Below, piece by piece: positions 23,279 to 33,508 of a stretch of DNA of 64,000 bases. The notes beneath the pieces were generated by a model. That model did no database searches, had not been told where the DNA came from, and was given only the letters and a program-made list of their open reading frames with translations. The translations under genes were made by a program, and so were the position numbers. The stretch is taken from positions 186,001 to 250,000 of the forward strand of contig NZ_BJNO01000003.1 of NCBI RefSeq assembly GCF_006539725.1, written 5' to 3'. Origin of the DNA: Klebsiella terrigena (GTDB lineage: Bacteria; Pseudomonadota; Gammaproteobacteria; Enterobacterales; Enterobacteriaceae). How positions within the stretch are numbered: position 1 is the first letter of the stretch; the number at the start of each line of letters is the position of its first letter.

Positions 23279-24218
23279 ATTTGACGGCGTAAGCAAATCG
23301 TTTGCCGGGCAGCCGGCGGTGAAAAACCTCAACCTGCATCTGCGGGAAGGGGCATTCTCGGTGCTGATCGGCACCTCCGGTTCGGGCAAGTCGACCACCC
23401 TGAAGATGATCAACCGGCTGGTCGAGCACGACAGCGGCACCATCCGCTTCGCCGGCCAGGATATTCGCGAGCAGCCGGTGCTGGCGCTGCGTCGGCGGAT
23501 GGGCTATGCCATCCAGTCGATAGGCCTGTTTCCCCACTGGACGGTGGCGCAGAATATCGCCACCGTTCCGCAGCTGCAGAAGTGGCCGCGCCAAAAAGTG
23601 GATGCGCGGGTTGATGAGCTGATGGCGCTGCTGGGGCTGGAGGCTACGCTGCGGGCGCGCTATCCGCATCAGCTTTCCGGCGGCCAGCAGCAGCGGGTTG
23701 GCGTGGCGCGGGCGCTGGCGGCCAATCCGGAGGTGCTGCTGATGGACGAACCCTTCGGCGCGCTCGATCCGGTGACCCGCGAGGCGCTGCAGCAGGAGAT
23801 GATCCGCATTCACCGGCTGCTGGGGCGCACCATTGTCCTGGTCACCCACGATATTGACGAGGCGCTGCGGCTGGCGGACCACCTGGTGCTGATGGACGGC
23901 GGGGAAGTGGTGCAGCAGGGGAAACCGCTGCAGATGCTGCTGCAGCCGAAGAACGACTTTGTTGAGACCTTTTTTGGCCGCAGCGAGCTTGGCGTGCGCC
24001 TGCTGTCGCTGCGCGGCGTCGGCGACTATCTGCGTCGCGATGAACGTCTCGCCGGCGATACCCTCAACGTGGCGATGACGCTGCGCGAGGCGCTGTCGCT
24101 GTTCGTGGCCCACCGCCGCGAGGTGCTGCCGGTGGTGGATGAACGGGGAGTCGCCTGCGGGACGCTGCACTTCGCCGATCTGCTGCGCGAGGGGGTTCGA
24201 CATGAAGGCTCTGCGTGA
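23271..24218 (+). CDS. yehX: Glycine betaine ABC transporter ATPase YehX
   Basis: The 315-residue ATP-binding subunit has Walker [10 protein letters not shown] near 37-45, signature [15 protein letters not shown] near 137, Walker [14 protein letters not shown], and a C-terminal CBS-like segment ([23 protein letters not shown]), as in OpuCA-type osmoprotectant ATPases. The start is GTG, overlapping the yehY stop. Its last codons overlap the yehW start by 17 bases. Confidence 0.93.
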   Translation: MIEFDGVSKSFAGQPAVKNLNLHLREGAFSVLIGTSGSGKSTTLKMINRLVEHDSGTIRFAGQDIREQPVLALRRRMGYAIQSIGLFPHWTVAQNIATVPQLQKWPRQKVDARVDELMALLGLEATLRARYPHQLSGGQQQRVGVARALAANPEVLLMDEPFGALDPVTREALQQEMIRIHRLLGRTIVLVTHDIDEALRLADHLVLMDGGEVVQQGKPLQMLLQPKNDFVETFFGRSELGVRLLSLRGVGDYLRRDERLAGDTLNVAMTLREALSLFVAHRREVLPVVDERGVACGTLHFADLLREGVRHEGSA

Positions 24219-24939
24219 TCCGCTGCTGTGGCTGCTGGCGCTGTTTATCGCCATTCTGCTGGCGCTTCCCTACAGCACGCCGCTGTTTAGCGCCCTGTTT
24301 CCGGAGCTGCCGCGCCCGGTCTATCAGCAGCAGAGCTTTCTGGCCCTGACCCTCGCCCACTGCTGGCTGGTGGCGCTCTCCAGCCTCGCGGCAACGCTTA
24401 TCGGCGTAGGCGCGGGGATTGCGGTAACCCGCCCCGCGGGCCGCGAATTTCGCCCGCTGGTGGAGACCATTGCCGCCATGGGGCAGACCTTTCCGCCGGT
24501 GGCGGTGCTGGCGATTGCGGTTCCGGTGCTGGGGTTTGGCTGGGAGCCGGCGCTGATTGCGCTGGCGCTGTACGGCATTCTGCCGGTGCTGCAGGGCACA
24601 CTAGCGGGCCTGAGCGCGGTGCCCTCGGGGGCGCTTGAGGTAGCGCAGGGAATGGGGATGACCGGCTGGCAGCGGCTGGTAAAAGTCGAGCTGCCGCTGG
24701 CGGCGCCGGTGATGCTGGCCGGTATTCGCACTTCGACGATCGTCAATATGGGGACGGCGACGATTGCCTCAACCGTCGGGGCCAATACGCTCGGCACGCC
24801 GATCGTCATTGGCCTGAGCGGGTTTAATACCGCCTATGTACTGCAGGGGGCGCTGCTGGTGGCGCTGGCGGCGATCGTGGTCGATCGCGGGTTTGAGCGG
24901 CTGAATCAGCGAATCAGCCGACACCGCCGCGAACGATAA
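24202..24939 (+). CDS. yehW: Glycine betaine ABC transporter permease YehW
   Basis: The 245-residue inner-membrane permease keeps the conserved EAA region ([30 protein letters not shown]) and [18 protein letters not shown] near the end. ATG 24202 ([15 protein letters not shown]) matches the E. coli start; the frame is open upstream inside yehX. Its 3' end overlaps the antisense small gene yohO by 26 bases. Confidence 0.93.
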   Translation: MKALRDPLLWLLALFIAILLALPYSTPLFSALFPELPRPVYQQQSFLALTLAHCWLVALSSLAATLIGVGAGIAVTRPAGREFRPLVETIAAMGQTFPPVAVLAIAVPVLGFGWEPALIALALYGILPVLQGTLAGLSAVPSGALEVAQGMGMTGWQRLVKVELPLAAPVMLAGIRTSTIVNMGTATIASTVGANTLGTPIVIGLSGFNTAYVLQGALLVALAAIVVDRGFERLNQRISRHRRER

Positions 24940-25027
24940 AGGAGTAACCGGCAAGCATAACGCCGCTGATCCCGCCGATAGCCATAAATAAGAACAGGGT
25001 AATAACCGCAATTTTTGCTGGCTTCAT
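24914..25027 (-). CDS. yohO: Small membrane protein YohO
   Basis: A 37-codon gene starting [19 protein letters not shown] and ending with a short Arg/Gly tail. It closely matches my recollection of E. coli YohO (35 residues, [19 protein letters not shown]...), including the GVMLAGY core. One hydrophobic helix, residues about 6-31, predicts a single-pass inner-membrane peptide of unknown function. GGAGCC lies a few bases before the ATG. Its 3' end is antisense to the end of yehW, and it is transcribed in the same direction as mlrA but downstream of that gene's stop. Confidence 0.85.
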   Translation of the reverse strand: MKPAKIAVITLFLFMAIGGISGVMLAGYSFIVRGGVG

Positions 25028-25086
25028 AATAGGCTCCTGATGTTAACGGGGCGATTATACGGTGAAGCGCAGGTGTTAATGAAACA

Positions 25087-25818
25087 TTAATTGCTATTTA
25101 GCCAGATAACGCGCCCCTGCTGCTGCCACTCCAGCAGCTGCTCCTGATCGGCGGAAGCGGGCGTTTCACCGCACCACACCAGCAGGGTGCTCTCGGGGAA
25201 CAGCTCCGGGCGAATCTGCGTCAGCGAGTGGGCGACGACGTCGACCCGCCAGCCCTGTTCGCTGGCCACCCAGCCCTCCAGCCACAGCCGGGCGATGTCG
25301 CCGCTGTTCCAGCCCACCACCAGCGCGTGGCTGCCGGGGTGCTTCCAGGCGCTGGCGAGGTTCTGCGCAATATGGTTGATGAGGATCCCGTCGAGAATGC
25401 CGCGCAGCGCGATAAGCGTTGGTTGAGGGCTGAGCAGGCGATGGCGTAAAGGAACGAAGAGGTGGTTGACCAGGGTGTGCGCCGGATAGCTGTGGCTGCG
25501 CTCTTTAATCCACGTGCGTAAGCGATGGTAGCTGCCGTCGTGGAGCAGCGTCAGCACGATCTCCTGCTGTTCGCGCCAGCCGCCTTGCTCCTGCGGGTCG
25601 CTGTCGGCGAGCAGCGTTTTGACTTTTCCTACCTGAACGCCGGAGTCAATCCAGCGCTTAATTTCACGGATGCGGTCAATTTCCTGCTCGTTGAACAGGC
25701 GGTGGCCGCCGTCGGTACGCTGAGGTTTAAGCAGTCCGTAGCGCCGCTGCCAGGCGCGAAGCGTGACCGGGTTAACATCGCAAAGCTGGGCCACTTCACC
25801 AATCGTATAAAGCGTCAT
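25087..25818 (-). CDS. mlrA: MerR-family regulator MlrA
   Basis: The 243-residue regulator has an N-terminal MerR helix-turn-helix (LYTIGEVAQLCDVNPVTLRAWQRRYGLLKPQRTDGGHRLFNEQEIDRI, residues 2-50). Its C-terminal part resembles the fold of B12-binding light-sensing MerR proteins but without an obvious cobalamin His motif. In E. coli and Salmonella MlrA activates csgD and curli in concert with diguanylate cyclases. The csg genes are outside this window, so its target here is unknown. It is divergent from btsS. Confidence 0.93.
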   Translation of the reverse strand: MTLYTIGEVAQLCDVNPVTLRAWQRRYGLLKPQRTDGGHRLFNEQEIDRIREIKRWIDSGVQVGKVKTLLADSDPQEQGGWREQQEIVLTLLHDGSYHRLRTWIKERSHSYPAHTLVNHLFVPLRHRLLSPQPTLIALRGILDGILINHIAQNLASAWKHPGSHALVVGWNSGDIARLWLEGWVASEQGWRVDVVAHSLTQIRPELFPESTLLVWCGETPASADQEQLLEWQQQGRVIWLNSN

Positions 25819-26031
25819 CTCTTCCCCTCCCGCAGAATTCTCCTCCCTATAACTGTAGAAGCTGTTTGTGGAAGGGGAAATATTTGCTCATTTTTTGTGC
25901 TGCCAAAAGAGAGCGAGGCGCTAAGAAGTGTGATCGCGGCCATGAATGTTCATTTTCTTGTAGCGCTTCAAAGAAAGATTTTCCCCGGCGGTGTATGTTA
26001 CGCGCTTTCAGGTGATGTGTGGTCTGCGGGT

Positions 26032-27720
26032 ATGTACGAGTTCGATCTGGTGTTGCTGCTGCTTCAGCAGATGTGCGTCTTTTTAGTCATCGCGTGGCTG
26101 ATGAGCAAGACGCGGCTGTTCATCCCCCTGATGCAGGTTACCGTCCGTCTGCCGCACAAGCTGCTGTGCTACGTCACCTTCTCCATTTTCTGCATTCTCG
26201 GGACCTACTTCGGCCTGCATATCGAAGACTCTATCGCCAATACCCGGGCCATCGGCGCGGTGATGGGCGGCCTGCTCGGCGGGCCGGTGGTCGGTGGCCT
26301 CGTCGGGCTGACCGGCGGGCTGCACCGCTACTCGCTTGGCGGCATGACCGCGCTAAGCTGCATGGTTTCCACCATTGTTGAAGGGCTGCTTGGCGGGCTG
26401 GTGCACAGCATCCTCGTCAAGCGCGGGCGGCCGGATAAGGTCTTTAGCCCGCTGACCGCCGGGGCGATCACCTTCTTTGCCGAACTGGTACAGATGATGA
26501 TCATCCTGCTAATCGCGCGCCCGTTTCAGGACGCCCTGCATCTGGTGCAGAGCATTGCCGCGCCGATGATGGTTACCAACACCGTTGGCGCCGCGCTGTT
26601 TATGCGTATCCTGCTCGATAAGCGGGCGATGTTTGAAAAATACACCTCGGCGTTTTCCGCCACCGCGCTGAAGGTCGCGGCCTCGACGGAGGGGATCCTG
26701 CGCCAGGGGTTTAACGAAGAGAACAGCATGCGGGTGGCGCAGGTGCTTATCCAGGAGCTGGATATCGGCGCGGTAGCGATTACCGATCGCGACCGGCTGC
26801 TGGCCTTCACCGGCATTGGCGACGATCACCATCTGCCCGGCAAGCCGATCTCCTCCCTCTACACCCAAAAGGCGATCGACAGCGGGGAGGTGGTGTATGC
26901 CGACGGCAACGAGGTTCCCTATCGCTGCTCAATCCATCCGCACTGCAAGCTCGGCTCGACGCTGGTGATCCCGCTGCGCGGCGAGAACCAGCGGGTGATT
27001 GGCACCATCAAGCTGTATGAGGCCAAGAACCGGCTGTTCAGCTCAATCAACCGCACGCTGGGCGAGGGGATTGCCCAGCTGCTGTCGGCGCAAATTCTTG
27101 CCGGGCAGTATGAGCGCCAGAAGGCGCTGCTCACCCAGTCGGAAATTAAGCTGCTGCATGCCCAGGTTAACCCCCATTTTCTGTTCAACGCCCTCAATAC
27201 CCTGAAGGCGGTGATCCGCCGCGACAGCGACCAGGCCGGCCAGCTGGTGCAGTATCTGTCGACCTTCTTTCGCAAGAACCTGAAGCGGCCGTCGGAGATT
27301 GTCACCCTGGCGGATGAGATTGAGCATGTGAACGCCTACCTGCAGATTGAAAAGGCGCGTTTCCAGACCAATCTACAGATTCAGATGCTGGTGCCCGAGG
27401 CGCTGGCGCATCACCAGCTGCCGGCGTTTACGCTGCAGCCGATCGTTGAAAACGCCATTAAGCACGGCACCTCGCAGCACCTTGGGGTGGGCGAGATTAT
27501 CATTCGCGCCAGCCAGGATGAGCGCTGGCTGCAGCTGGATATCGAAGATAACGCCGGGCTCTATCAGGCCAATCCGGACGCCAGCGGACTCGGTATGAGC
27601 CTGGTGGACCGGCGGCTGCGGGCGCGATTTGGCGCCGAGTGTGGAATTACCGTGACCTGTGAAGCCGAGCGCTTTACCCGCGTTACGCTGCGACTGCCCG
27701 TGGAGGAGAGCGCGTGTTAA
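26032..27720 (+). CDS. btsS: Pyruvate-sensing histidine kinase BtsS (YehU)
   Basis: LytS-type sensor kinase of the BtsSR system, which responds to extracellular pyruvate in E. coli. From ATG 26032 the protein is 562 residues: about six transmembrane segments in the first 190 residues (5TM-5TMR_LYT), a GAF-like domain (about 215-350), and a His_kinase domain with the phospho-acceptor His382 in [13 protein letters not shown], then the ATPase N-box [11 protein letters not shown] and a [12 protein letters not shown]-box. The frame is open 169 codons further upstream but that part is antisense to mlrA and not homologous. It overlaps btsR by 7 bases. Confidence 0.95.
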   Translation: MYEFDLVLLLLQQMCVFLVIAWLMSKTRLFIPLMQVTVRLPHKLLCYVTFSIFCILGTYFGLHIEDSIANTRAIGAVMGGLLGGPVVGGLVGLTGGLHRYSLGGMTALSCMVSTIVEGLLGGLVHSILVKRGRPDKVFSPLTAGAITFFAELVQMMIILLIARPFQDALHLVQSIAAPMMVTNTVGAALFMRILLDKRAMFEKYTSAFSATALKVAASTEGILRQGFNEENSMRVAQVLIQELDIGAVAITDRDRLLAFTGIGDDHHLPGKPISSLYTQKAIDSGEVVYADGNEVPYRCSIHPHCKLGSTLVIPLRGENQRVIGTIKLYEAKNRLFSSINRTLGEGIAQLLSAQILAGQYERQKALLTQSEIKLLHAQVNPHFLFNALNTLKAVIRRDSDQAGQLVQYLSTFFRKNLKRPSEIVTLADEIEHVNAYLQIEKARFQTNLQIQMLVPEALAHHQLPAFTLQPIVENAIKHGTSQHLGVGEIIIRASQDERWLQLDIEDNAGLYQANPDASGLGMSLVDRRLRARFGAECGITVTCEAERFTRVTLRLPVEESAC

Positions 27721-28433
27721 AAGTACTAATAGTTGATGATGAGCCGCTGGCGCGTGAAAACCTGCGGATCCTGCTGGAAGCGCAGAGCGATATCGAGGTC
27801 GTGGGCGAGTGCGGTAACGCCGTTGAGGCGATCGGCGCGGTGCACAAGCTGCGCCCGGACGTGCTGTTCCTCGACATCCAGATGCCGCGCATCAGCGGGC
27901 TGGAGATGGTCGGCATGCTCGACCCGGAGCATCGGCCCTATATCGTGTTCCTGACCGCCTTCGACGAATATGCGGTTAAGGCGTTCGAGGAGCACGCGTT
28001 TGACTATCTGCTCAAGCCGATTGAGGGCGCGAGGCTGGATAAAACCCTCGCGCGCCTGCGCCAGGAGCGCAGCCTGCAGGATATCTCGCTGCTCGACGAC
28101 GCCCGGCAGGCGCTGAAGTATATTCCCTGCAGCGGGCATAGTCGGATCTGGCTGCTACAGATGGAGGACGTGGCGTTTGTCAGCAGCCGGATGAGCGGTA
28201 TCTACGTCACCGACAGCGAAGGGAAGGAGGGCTTTACCGAGCTGACCCTGCGCACCCTCGAGAGCCGAACGCCGCTGCTGCGCTGCCACCGCCAGTATCT
28301 GGTCAATATGGCCCACCTGAAGGAGATCCGTCTCGAGGAGAACGGCCAGGCCGAGCTGCTGATGCGCGCCGGGCATACGGTGCCGGTCAGCCGTCGCTAC
28401 TTAAAAAGCCTGAAAGAGGCGATTGGTCTGTAA
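27714..28433 (+). CDS. btsR: LytTR response regulator BtsR (YehT)
   Basis: The 239-residue regulator has a receiver domain (1-120, phospho-acceptor Asp54 in LFLDIQMP, Lys in [13 protein letters not shown]) and a C-terminal LytTR DNA-binding domain (about 140-237, ending [14 protein letters not shown]). In E. coli BtsR activates the pyruvate transporter gene btsT (yjiY). The start is GTG, inside the end of btsS, so the pair is translationally coupled. Confidence 0.95.
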   Translation: MLKVLIVDDEPLARENLRILLEAQSDIEVVGECGNAVEAIGAVHKLRPDVLFLDIQMPRISGLEMVGMLDPEHRPYIVFLTAFDEYAVKAFEEHAFDYLLKPIEGARLDKTLARLRQERSLQDISLLDDARQALKYIPCSGHSRIWLLQMEDVAFVSSRMSGIYVTDSEGKEGFTELTLRTLESRTPLLRCHRQYLVNMAHLKEIRLEENGQAELLMRAGHTVPVSRRYLKSLKEAIGL

Positions 28434-28486
28434 AACGGCAGAATCGTGGTAGACTTAGCGCCAGTATTTTTCATCATGAAGGCATT

Positions 28487-28957
28487 ATGATCAGCAACGA
28501 TATCCTACGTAGCCTGCGCTACACCTTGAAAACCAATAATGATGGCCTGGTGCGTATTTTTGCGCTCGGCGATTCCGTCGTCAGCGCAGAGCAGCTGGTA
28601 CCGTGGCTGAAAAAAGAGGATGAGGAAGGCTTCCAGCGCTGCCCGGATATCCTTCTGTCGATCTTCCTCAACGGTCTGATTTACGATAAACGCGGTAAAG
28701 ATGAGTCCGCACCGCCGCTGGCGGTGGAGCGTCGGGTGAATAACAATATCGTGCTGAAAAAGCTGCGTATTGCCTTCTCCCTGAAGACCGACGACATTCT
28801 CGCCATTCTGACCCAGCAGCAGTTCCGCGTCTCGATGCCGGAAATTACCGCCATGATGCGCGCGCCGGAGCATAAAAACTTCCGCGAGTGCGGCGACCAG
28901 TTCCTGCGCTATTTCCTGCGCGGTCTGACCGAGCGCGTTCACGCCGCTAAAGCCTGA
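28487..28957 (+). CDS. yehS: DUF1456 protein YehS
   Basis: 156-residue cytoplasmic protein of two similar halves: residues 1-70 (NDILRSLRYTLKTNNDGLVRIFALG) and 85-150 (NNIVLKKLRIAFSLKTDDILAILTQ). This duplicated DUF1456 arrangement is what YehS has in E. coli. Function unknown. It follows btsR in conserved order but with 53 bases between, enough for its own promoter. Confidence 0.9.
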   Translation: MISNDILRSLRYTLKTNNDGLVRIFALGDSVVSAEQLVPWLKKEDEEGFQRCPDILLSIFLNGLIYDKRGKDESAPPLAVERRVNNNIVLKKLRIAFSLKTDDILAILTQQQFRVSMPEITAMMRAPEHKNFRECGDQFLRYFLRGLTERVHAAKA

Positions 28958-28973
28958 GTTTCAGCCTCAGGCA

Positions 28974-29001
28974 GCCCGGCTGGCGCAACGCTTAGCCGGG
29001 C
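28974..29001. repeat. REP-like palindrome between yehS and yehR
   Basis: GCCCGGCT and AGCCGGGC arms with a TGGCGC-containing loop are typical of an enterobacterial REP/PU unit. It sits between convergent genes, the usual location, and could stabilise the yehS mRNA end. Confidence 0.6.
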
Positions 29002-29007
29002 GATGAC

Positions 29008-29469
29008 CTACTTCACTTCCTGAAAACCCTGCTCTTCGAGTAATTTTGTCGACACCGACATCGACACGAACTGCCGCGAGCAGTCGGTAAACATCGATCC
29101 CGGCAGCTTGCACAGCTCGCTGATTTTCGCCTCGCTAAAATCGACGCTCAGATGCTCCAGGGCATAGCTGTCTTTGTAGTCGATGGTCTGCTCCACGCCC
29201 TTTATGCTGCGATAAACGCTGCTCATCGGTTCAATAATCGCCCGCGCCTGCTCTTTATTGCTGGCGCCGATGGTTTTATAGGGGATGGTGTTGTTGGCAT
29301 CCTGGCGCAGCACCTTGTCGCCATCATAATAGTAGGTAAAGCTGAGCTCGACGCCTTCGGCCGCGCGGTTAAAGGCTTTGCTCTGCTCTTTTTTGTTGTC
29401 GCAGCCGGCCAGCGCCGTGGCAAGCAGAGCGGCGACGGCGATTGCGGTCAGCCTGTGTGTGTATTTCAT
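29008..29469 (-). CDS. yehR: DUF1307 lipoprotein YehR
   Basis: The 153-residue precursor has a lipoprotein signal and lipobox ALAGC (Cys22). The body matches E. coli YehR in pattern (YYYDGDKVLRQ, IPYKTIGASNKEQA, IKGVEQTIDYKDSYALEHLSVDF, GFQEVK end). It is probably anchored in the outer membrane; role unknown. Two extra cysteines (in SELCKLPG and TDCSRQ) could form a periplasmic disulfide and are absent from E. coli YehR as I remember it. Confidence 0.85.
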   Translation of the reverse strand: MKYTHRLTAIAVAALLATALAGCDNKKEQSKAFNRAAEGVELSFTYYYDGDKVLRQDANNTIPYKTIGASNKEQARAIIEPMSSVYRSIKGVEQTIDYKDSYALEHLSVDFSEAKISELCKLPGSMFTDCSRQFVSMSVSTKLLEEQGFQEVK

Positions 29470-29582
29470 CCCGGTTCCCTGTGTTGGTATGTATACCGTT
29501 CCGTTGTCAGAATAGCGTATTGAGTATTGTTCTTATCCGCGAGGGGTGCAAATAAAAGCGCCCGTCCGGGCGGGCGACAGGC

Positions 29583-29612
29583 AAAAAAACGCTGCCGGGG
29601 CAGCGTTTTTCG
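29583..29612 (-). terminator. Terminator downstream of metG
   Basis: Perfect 9-bp stem (AACGCTGCC at 29588-29596 and GGCAGCGTT at 29599-29607) flanked by seven A on the left, which become a T run for the minus-strand metG transcript, and five T on the right. Confidence 0.85.
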
Positions 29613-29618
29613 CGGAGA

Positions 29619-31652
29619 TTATTTGACCTGTTGGCCAGGCTGGGCGCCGCTGTCCGGGCTGAGCAGGAAGATATCTTTCCCGCCAGGACCCGCCGCCATC
29701 ACCATCCCTTCGGAGATGCCGAAGCGCATTTTGCGCGGTGCGAGGTTCGCCACCATCACCGTCAGGCGGCCAATCAGCGCCTGCGGATCGGGGTAGGCGC
29801 TGCGGATGCCGGAGAAGACGTTGCGCTTCTCGCCGCCGATATCCAGCGTCAGGCGCAGCAGCTTGTCGGAACCGTCGACGAATTCGGCGTTTTCAATCAG
29901 CGCGATGCGCATATCGACTTTGGCAAAATCATCAAAGGTGATGGTTTCCTGCAGCGGATCGTCCGCCAGAGGGCCGCTGACCGGTGCGGAGAGCGCCTTC
30001 ACCTCTTCCTTCGATGCTTCTACCAGCGCCTCAACCTGCTTCATTTCGATGCGGTTATACAGCGCTTTGAAGGTGTTGACCTTATGCGCCAGCAGCGGCT
30101 GCTGAACGGCATCCCAGCTCAGTTCGCTGTTGAGGAACGCTTCGGCGCGGGCGGTCAGCTGCGGCAGCACCGGCTTGAGCCAGGTCATCAGCACGCGGAA
30201 CATATTCAGGCCCATGGTGCAGATCGCCTGCAGATCGGCATCGCGGCCCTCCTGTTTAGCGACTACCCACGGCGCCTGCTCGTCAACGTAGCGGTTTGCC
30301 ACGTCGGCCAGCGCCATGATTTCACGGATGGCCTTACCGTACTCGCGGCTGTCCCAGGCTTCGCCAATGCTTGCTGCCGCATCGGTGAAGGTTTGATACA
30401 GCGCCGGGTCCGCAAGCTCAGCCGCCAGCATGCCGTCGAAACGTTTGGCGATAAAGCCGGCGTTGCGCGATGCGAGGTTAACCAGCTTGTTGACGATGTC
30501 AGCATTCACGCGCTGAATGAAGTCTTCGAGGTTCAGGTCGATATCGTCGATGCGCGAAGAGAGCTTGGCGGCGTAGTAGTAGCGCAGGCTGTCGGCATCA
30601 AAGTGGTTCAGCCAGGTGCTGGCCTTGATGAAGGTACCGCGCGATTTAGACATCTTCGCGCCGTTGACCGTCACGTAGCCGTGAACGAACAGGTTGGTTG
30701 GCTTGCGGAAGCCGCTGCCTTCCAGCATCGCCGGCCAGAACAGGCTGTGGAAGTAGACGATATCCTTGCCGATAAAGTGATACAGCTCGGCGTCAGAGTC
30801 TTTCTTCCAGTAGGCGTCAAAGCTTTCGCTGTCGCCGCGCTTGTCGCACAGGTTTTTGAATGAACCCATGTAGCCGATCGGCGCGTCCAGCCAGACGTAG
30901 AAGTATTTGCCCGGCGCGTTGGGGATTTCGAAGCCGAAGTACGGCGCATCGCGGGAGATGTCCCACTGCTGCAGGCCAGACTCGAACCACTCCTGCATCT
31001 TATTCGCCACCTGCTCCTGCAGCGCGCCGCTGCGGGTCCACGCCTGCAGCATCTCGCTAAAGGAGGGCAGGTCGAAGAAGAAGTGCTCGGATTCACGCAT
31101 CACCGGCGTCGCGCCGGAAACCACCGATTTCGGCTCGATAAGCTCGGTCGGGCTGTAGGTCGCGCCGCACACTTCGCAGTTATCGCCGTACTGATCCGGT
31201 GATTTGCATTTCGGGCAGGTTCCCTTCACAAAACGGTCAGGGAGGAACATCCCTTTTTCCGGATCGTAGAGCTGAGAGATGGTGCGGTTTTTAATAAAAC
31301 CGTTCTCTTTCAGGCGCGAGTAGATAAGCTCCGACAGCTCGCGGTTTTCGTCGCTGTGGGTGGAGTGGTAGTTATCGTAGCTAATGTCGAAACCGGCAAA
31401 ATCGGTCTGGTGCTCCTGACTCATCTCGCCAATCATCTGCTCCGGAGAGACGCCAAGCTGCTGAGCTTTCAGCATGATCGGCGTGCCGTGGGCGTCATCG
31501 GCGCAGATGAAGTTGACCTCGTGGCCGCGCATTCGCTGGTAACGGACCCAGACATCAGCCTGGATGTGCTCCAGCATGTGGCCGAGGTGGATTGAGCCGT
31601 TGGCGTACGGCAGTGCGCACGTTACCAGAATTTTCTTCGCGACTTGAGTCAT
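29619..31652 (-). CDS. metG: Methionyl-tRNA synthetase
   Basis: Class I aminoacyl-tRNA synthetase, 677 residues as in E. coli. It has the HIGH-type motif HLGH in [12 protein letters not shown] near residue 22, a zinc-binding knuckle ([18 protein letters not shown], about 145-162), the KMSKS loop in [10 protein letters not shown], and the C-terminal tRNA-binding (Trbp111-like) domain from about 575 ([26 protein letters not shown]). ATG 31652 ([19 protein letters not shown]) matches E. coli; the frame is open 38 codons upstream into the metG-apbC promoter region without support. Confidence 0.97.
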   Translation of the reverse strand: MTQVAKKILVTCALPYANGSIHLGHMLEHIQADVWVRYQRMRGHEVNFICADDAHGTPIMLKAQQLGVSPEQMIGEMSQEHQTDFAGFDISYDNYHSTHSDENRELSELIYSRLKENGFIKNRTISQLYDPEKGMFLPDRFVKGTCPKCKSPDQYGDNCEVCGATYSPTELIEPKSVVSGATPVMRESEHFFFDLPSFSEMLQAWTRSGALQEQVANKMQEWFESGLQQWDISRDAPYFGFEIPNAPGKYFYVWLDAPIGYMGSFKNLCDKRGDSESFDAYWKKDSDAELYHFIGKDIVYFHSLFWPAMLEGSGFRKPTNLFVHGYVTVNGAKMSKSRGTFIKASTWLNHFDADSLRYYYAAKLSSRIDDIDLNLEDFIQRVNADIVNKLVNLASRNAGFIAKRFDGMLAAELADPALYQTFTDAAASIGEAWDSREYGKAIREIMALADVANRYVDEQAPWVVAKQEGRDADLQAICTMGLNMFRVLMTWLKPVLPQLTARAEAFLNSELSWDAVQQPLLAHKVNTFKALYNRIEMKQVEALVEASKEEVKALSAPVSGPLADDPLQETITFDDFAKVDMRIALIENAEFVDGSDKLLRLTLDIGGEKRNVFSGIRSAYPDPQALIGRLTVMVANLAPRKMRFGISEGMVMAAGPGGKDIFLLSPDSGAQPGQQVK

Positions 31653-31805
31653 AGTGAGCATTACATCTTCTGTTGTAAAAAGGGCTTCCGATATTACCAA
31701 AAGGGCACTGGGTGCGCCATAAATGGCTGACCATATATGGATAATCCTCAGCTGTGATAAACTCAATCATTACTGAAAGCATCTCATAACAACAAAGGAG
31801 TCGGG

Positions 31806-32915
31806 ATGAATTCGCAATCCCAGGCCAAATCCCCCGAACGTCTACGCGCGATGGTCGCCGGAACGCTGGCTAATTTTCAGCACCCCACTTTGAAGCATAA
31901 TCTCACCGCGCTGAAGGCGCTGCACCACGTTGCCTGGCTGGACGACACCGTGCATATCGAAATTCAGATGCCGTTCGTCTGGCATAGCGCTTTTGAAGCC
32001 CTGAAAGAGCAGTGCAGCGCCGAGCTGCTGCGCATTACCGGCGCGCAGGCTATCGACTGGAAGCTGACGCACAGCATCGCCACCCTGAAGCGGGTGAAAA
32101 ACCAGCCGGGCGTTAACGGCGTGAAGAATATTATTGCCGTGAGCTCCGGCAAGGGCGGCGTCGGCAAATCGTCTACGGCGGTTAACCTCGCGCTGGCGCT
32201 GGCGGCGGAAGGGGCGAAGGTCGGTATTCTCGACGCCGATATTTACGGCCCGTCGATTCCTACCATGCTGGGCGCTGAAGATCAGCGTCCCACCTCGCCG
32301 GACGGCACCCATATGGCGCCGATTATGAAATTCGGCCTCGCCACCAACTCCATCGGCTATCTGGTGACTGACGAGAACGCCATGGTGTGGCGCGGCCCGA
32401 TGGCCAGTAAAGCGCTGATGCAGATGCTGCAGGAGACGCTGTGGCCGGATCTCGACTACCTGGTGCTGGATATGCCGCCGGGCACCGGCGACATTCAGCT
32501 GACGCTGGCGCAGAACATCCCGGTAACCGGCGCGCTGGTGGTCACCACGCCGCAGGACATCGCGCTAATCGATGCCAAAAAGGGCATCGTGATGTTCGAA
32601 AAAGTGGAGGTGCCGGTGCTGGGCATCGTGGAGAACATGAGCATGCATATTTGCAGCAACTGTGGTCACCATGAGGCTATCTTTGGCACCGGCGGTGCGC
32701 AGAAGCTGGCGGAAAAATATCACACCCAGCTGCTCGGCCAGCTGCCGCTGCACATTCATCTGCGCGAGGACCTGGATAACGGGACCCCGACGGTGATCGC
32801 CCGCCCGGAAAGCGAGTTTACCGATATCTATCGCCAGCTGGCAGGGCGCGTAGCGGCCCAGCTCTACTGGCAGGGTGAGGTTATCCCCAGCGAGATCGCC
32901 TTCCGCGCGGTGTAA
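31806..32915 (+). CDS. apbC: Iron-sulfur cluster carrier ApbC/Mrp
   Basis: Cytoplasmic P-loop ATPase that carries and transfers Fe-S clusters. The 369-residue protein has a MIP18-like N-terminal domain (about 1-90), the deviant Walker A SSGKGGVGKSS near 115, a DADIYGPSIPTMLG switch, and the cluster-binding CSNC pair in MHICSNCGHHEAIFG near 283-286. It is divergent from metG across 153 bp. AAAGGAG precedes the ATG. Confidence 0.95.
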   Translation: MNSQSQAKSPERLRAMVAGTLANFQHPTLKHNLTALKALHHVAWLDDTVHIEIQMPFVWHSAFEALKEQCSAELLRITGAQAIDWKLTHSIATLKRVKNQPGVNGVKNIIAVSSGKGGVGKSSTAVNLALALAAEGAKVGILDADIYGPSIPTMLGAEDQRPTSPDGTHMAPIMKFGLATNSIGYLVTDENAMVWRGPMASKALMQMLQETLWPDLDYLVLDMPPGTGDIQLTLAQNIPVTGALVVTTPQDIALIDAKKGIVMFEKVEVPVLGIVENMSMHICSNCGHHEAIFGTGGAQKLAEKYHTQLLGQLPLHIHLREDLDNGTPTVIARPESEFTDIYRQLAGRVAAQLYWQGEVIPSEIAFRAV

Positions 32916-32931
32916 GCGTCGCGGATAAAAC

Positions 32932-32987
32932 AACGCCCGGGACTTCGCTGCGCCATGCGGGAGCAGCAGAAGGACCGGGCGTTTTTC
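32932..32987. terminator. Terminator between apbC and rcnB
   Basis: AACGCCCGG (32932-32940) pairs with CCGGGCGTT (32975-32983), then TTT. The 34-base loop contains a smaller GC-rich hairpin. It can stop apbC transcription and possibly rcnB from the other side. Confidence 0.65.
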
Positions 32988-33014
32988 GTGGCGGCAAGCG
33001 GCCGCTAAGCACAA

Positions 33015-33332
33015 TCAGTGCTGGTAGAAAATCTCGCCGTCGTAAATTTTGACAATTTTGCCTTCCGGCTCGGTGACCAGCACGTAGCTGCCGCCCATAT
33101 AGGTCCAGTGGGTGTTGGCGTCTGGCGCCGGCAGGTGGCGCTGCTGCCACTGCTTAATGGTGTACTCCGGGGTCATATACAGCGGCGGTACGCTATCGCC
33201 GACGCGAAACTGCTGGAAGTCGGAGGTCACGCCGTCCAGCTCATATTTCTGCAGATCGGCGGCGGAGACCGACCCAACTGCGCAGGTGCCGGCCAGCAGT
33301 ACGCCCAGAAGCATCATTTTTGTTTTACGCAT
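33015..33332 (-). CDS. rcnB: Periplasmic nickel/cobalt homeostasis protein RcnB
   Basis: The 105-residue precursor has a signal peptide (cleavage near VSAA-DLQ). Its mature domain matches RcnB: KYELDGV, FRVGDSVPPLYMTPEYTIKQWQQRHLPAPDANTHWTYMGGSYVLV, ending YDGEIFYQH. In E. coli RcnB tunes Ni/Co export by RcnA and is encoded beside rcnA and rcnR. Neither partner is adjacent here, so the gene stands alone. ATG 33332 gives the proper signal peptide; the frame extends 19 codons further without a signal. Confidence 0.88.
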   Translation of the reverse strand: MRKTKMMLLGVLLAGTCAVGSVSAADLQKYELDGVTSDFQQFRVGDSVPPLYMTPEYTIKQWQQRHLPAPDANTHWTYMGGSYVLVTEPEGKIVKIYDGEIFYQH

Positions 33333-33508
33333 AAATTCCTCATTATTATCCTGGACACAAAATCGCAGCCTCGTATCATTCCGAAGCATGAGGGCGATGG
33401 CAAGTACTGGTTGATTAAAAATGTAAGCAAACGATGGTGCCGATTACGCGATTCAGCAAACCGCGCCTGTTTTAGGAAAAGTCCGGGGATCCGGAGGTGG
33501 GAGTGAAT

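Noticed and set aside
25525-26031. 169-codon upstream extension of btsS
   Set aside because: It is antisense to mlrA. The E. coli protein starts at the position equivalent to 26032, and the phospho-acceptor His then falls at residue 382 as expected.
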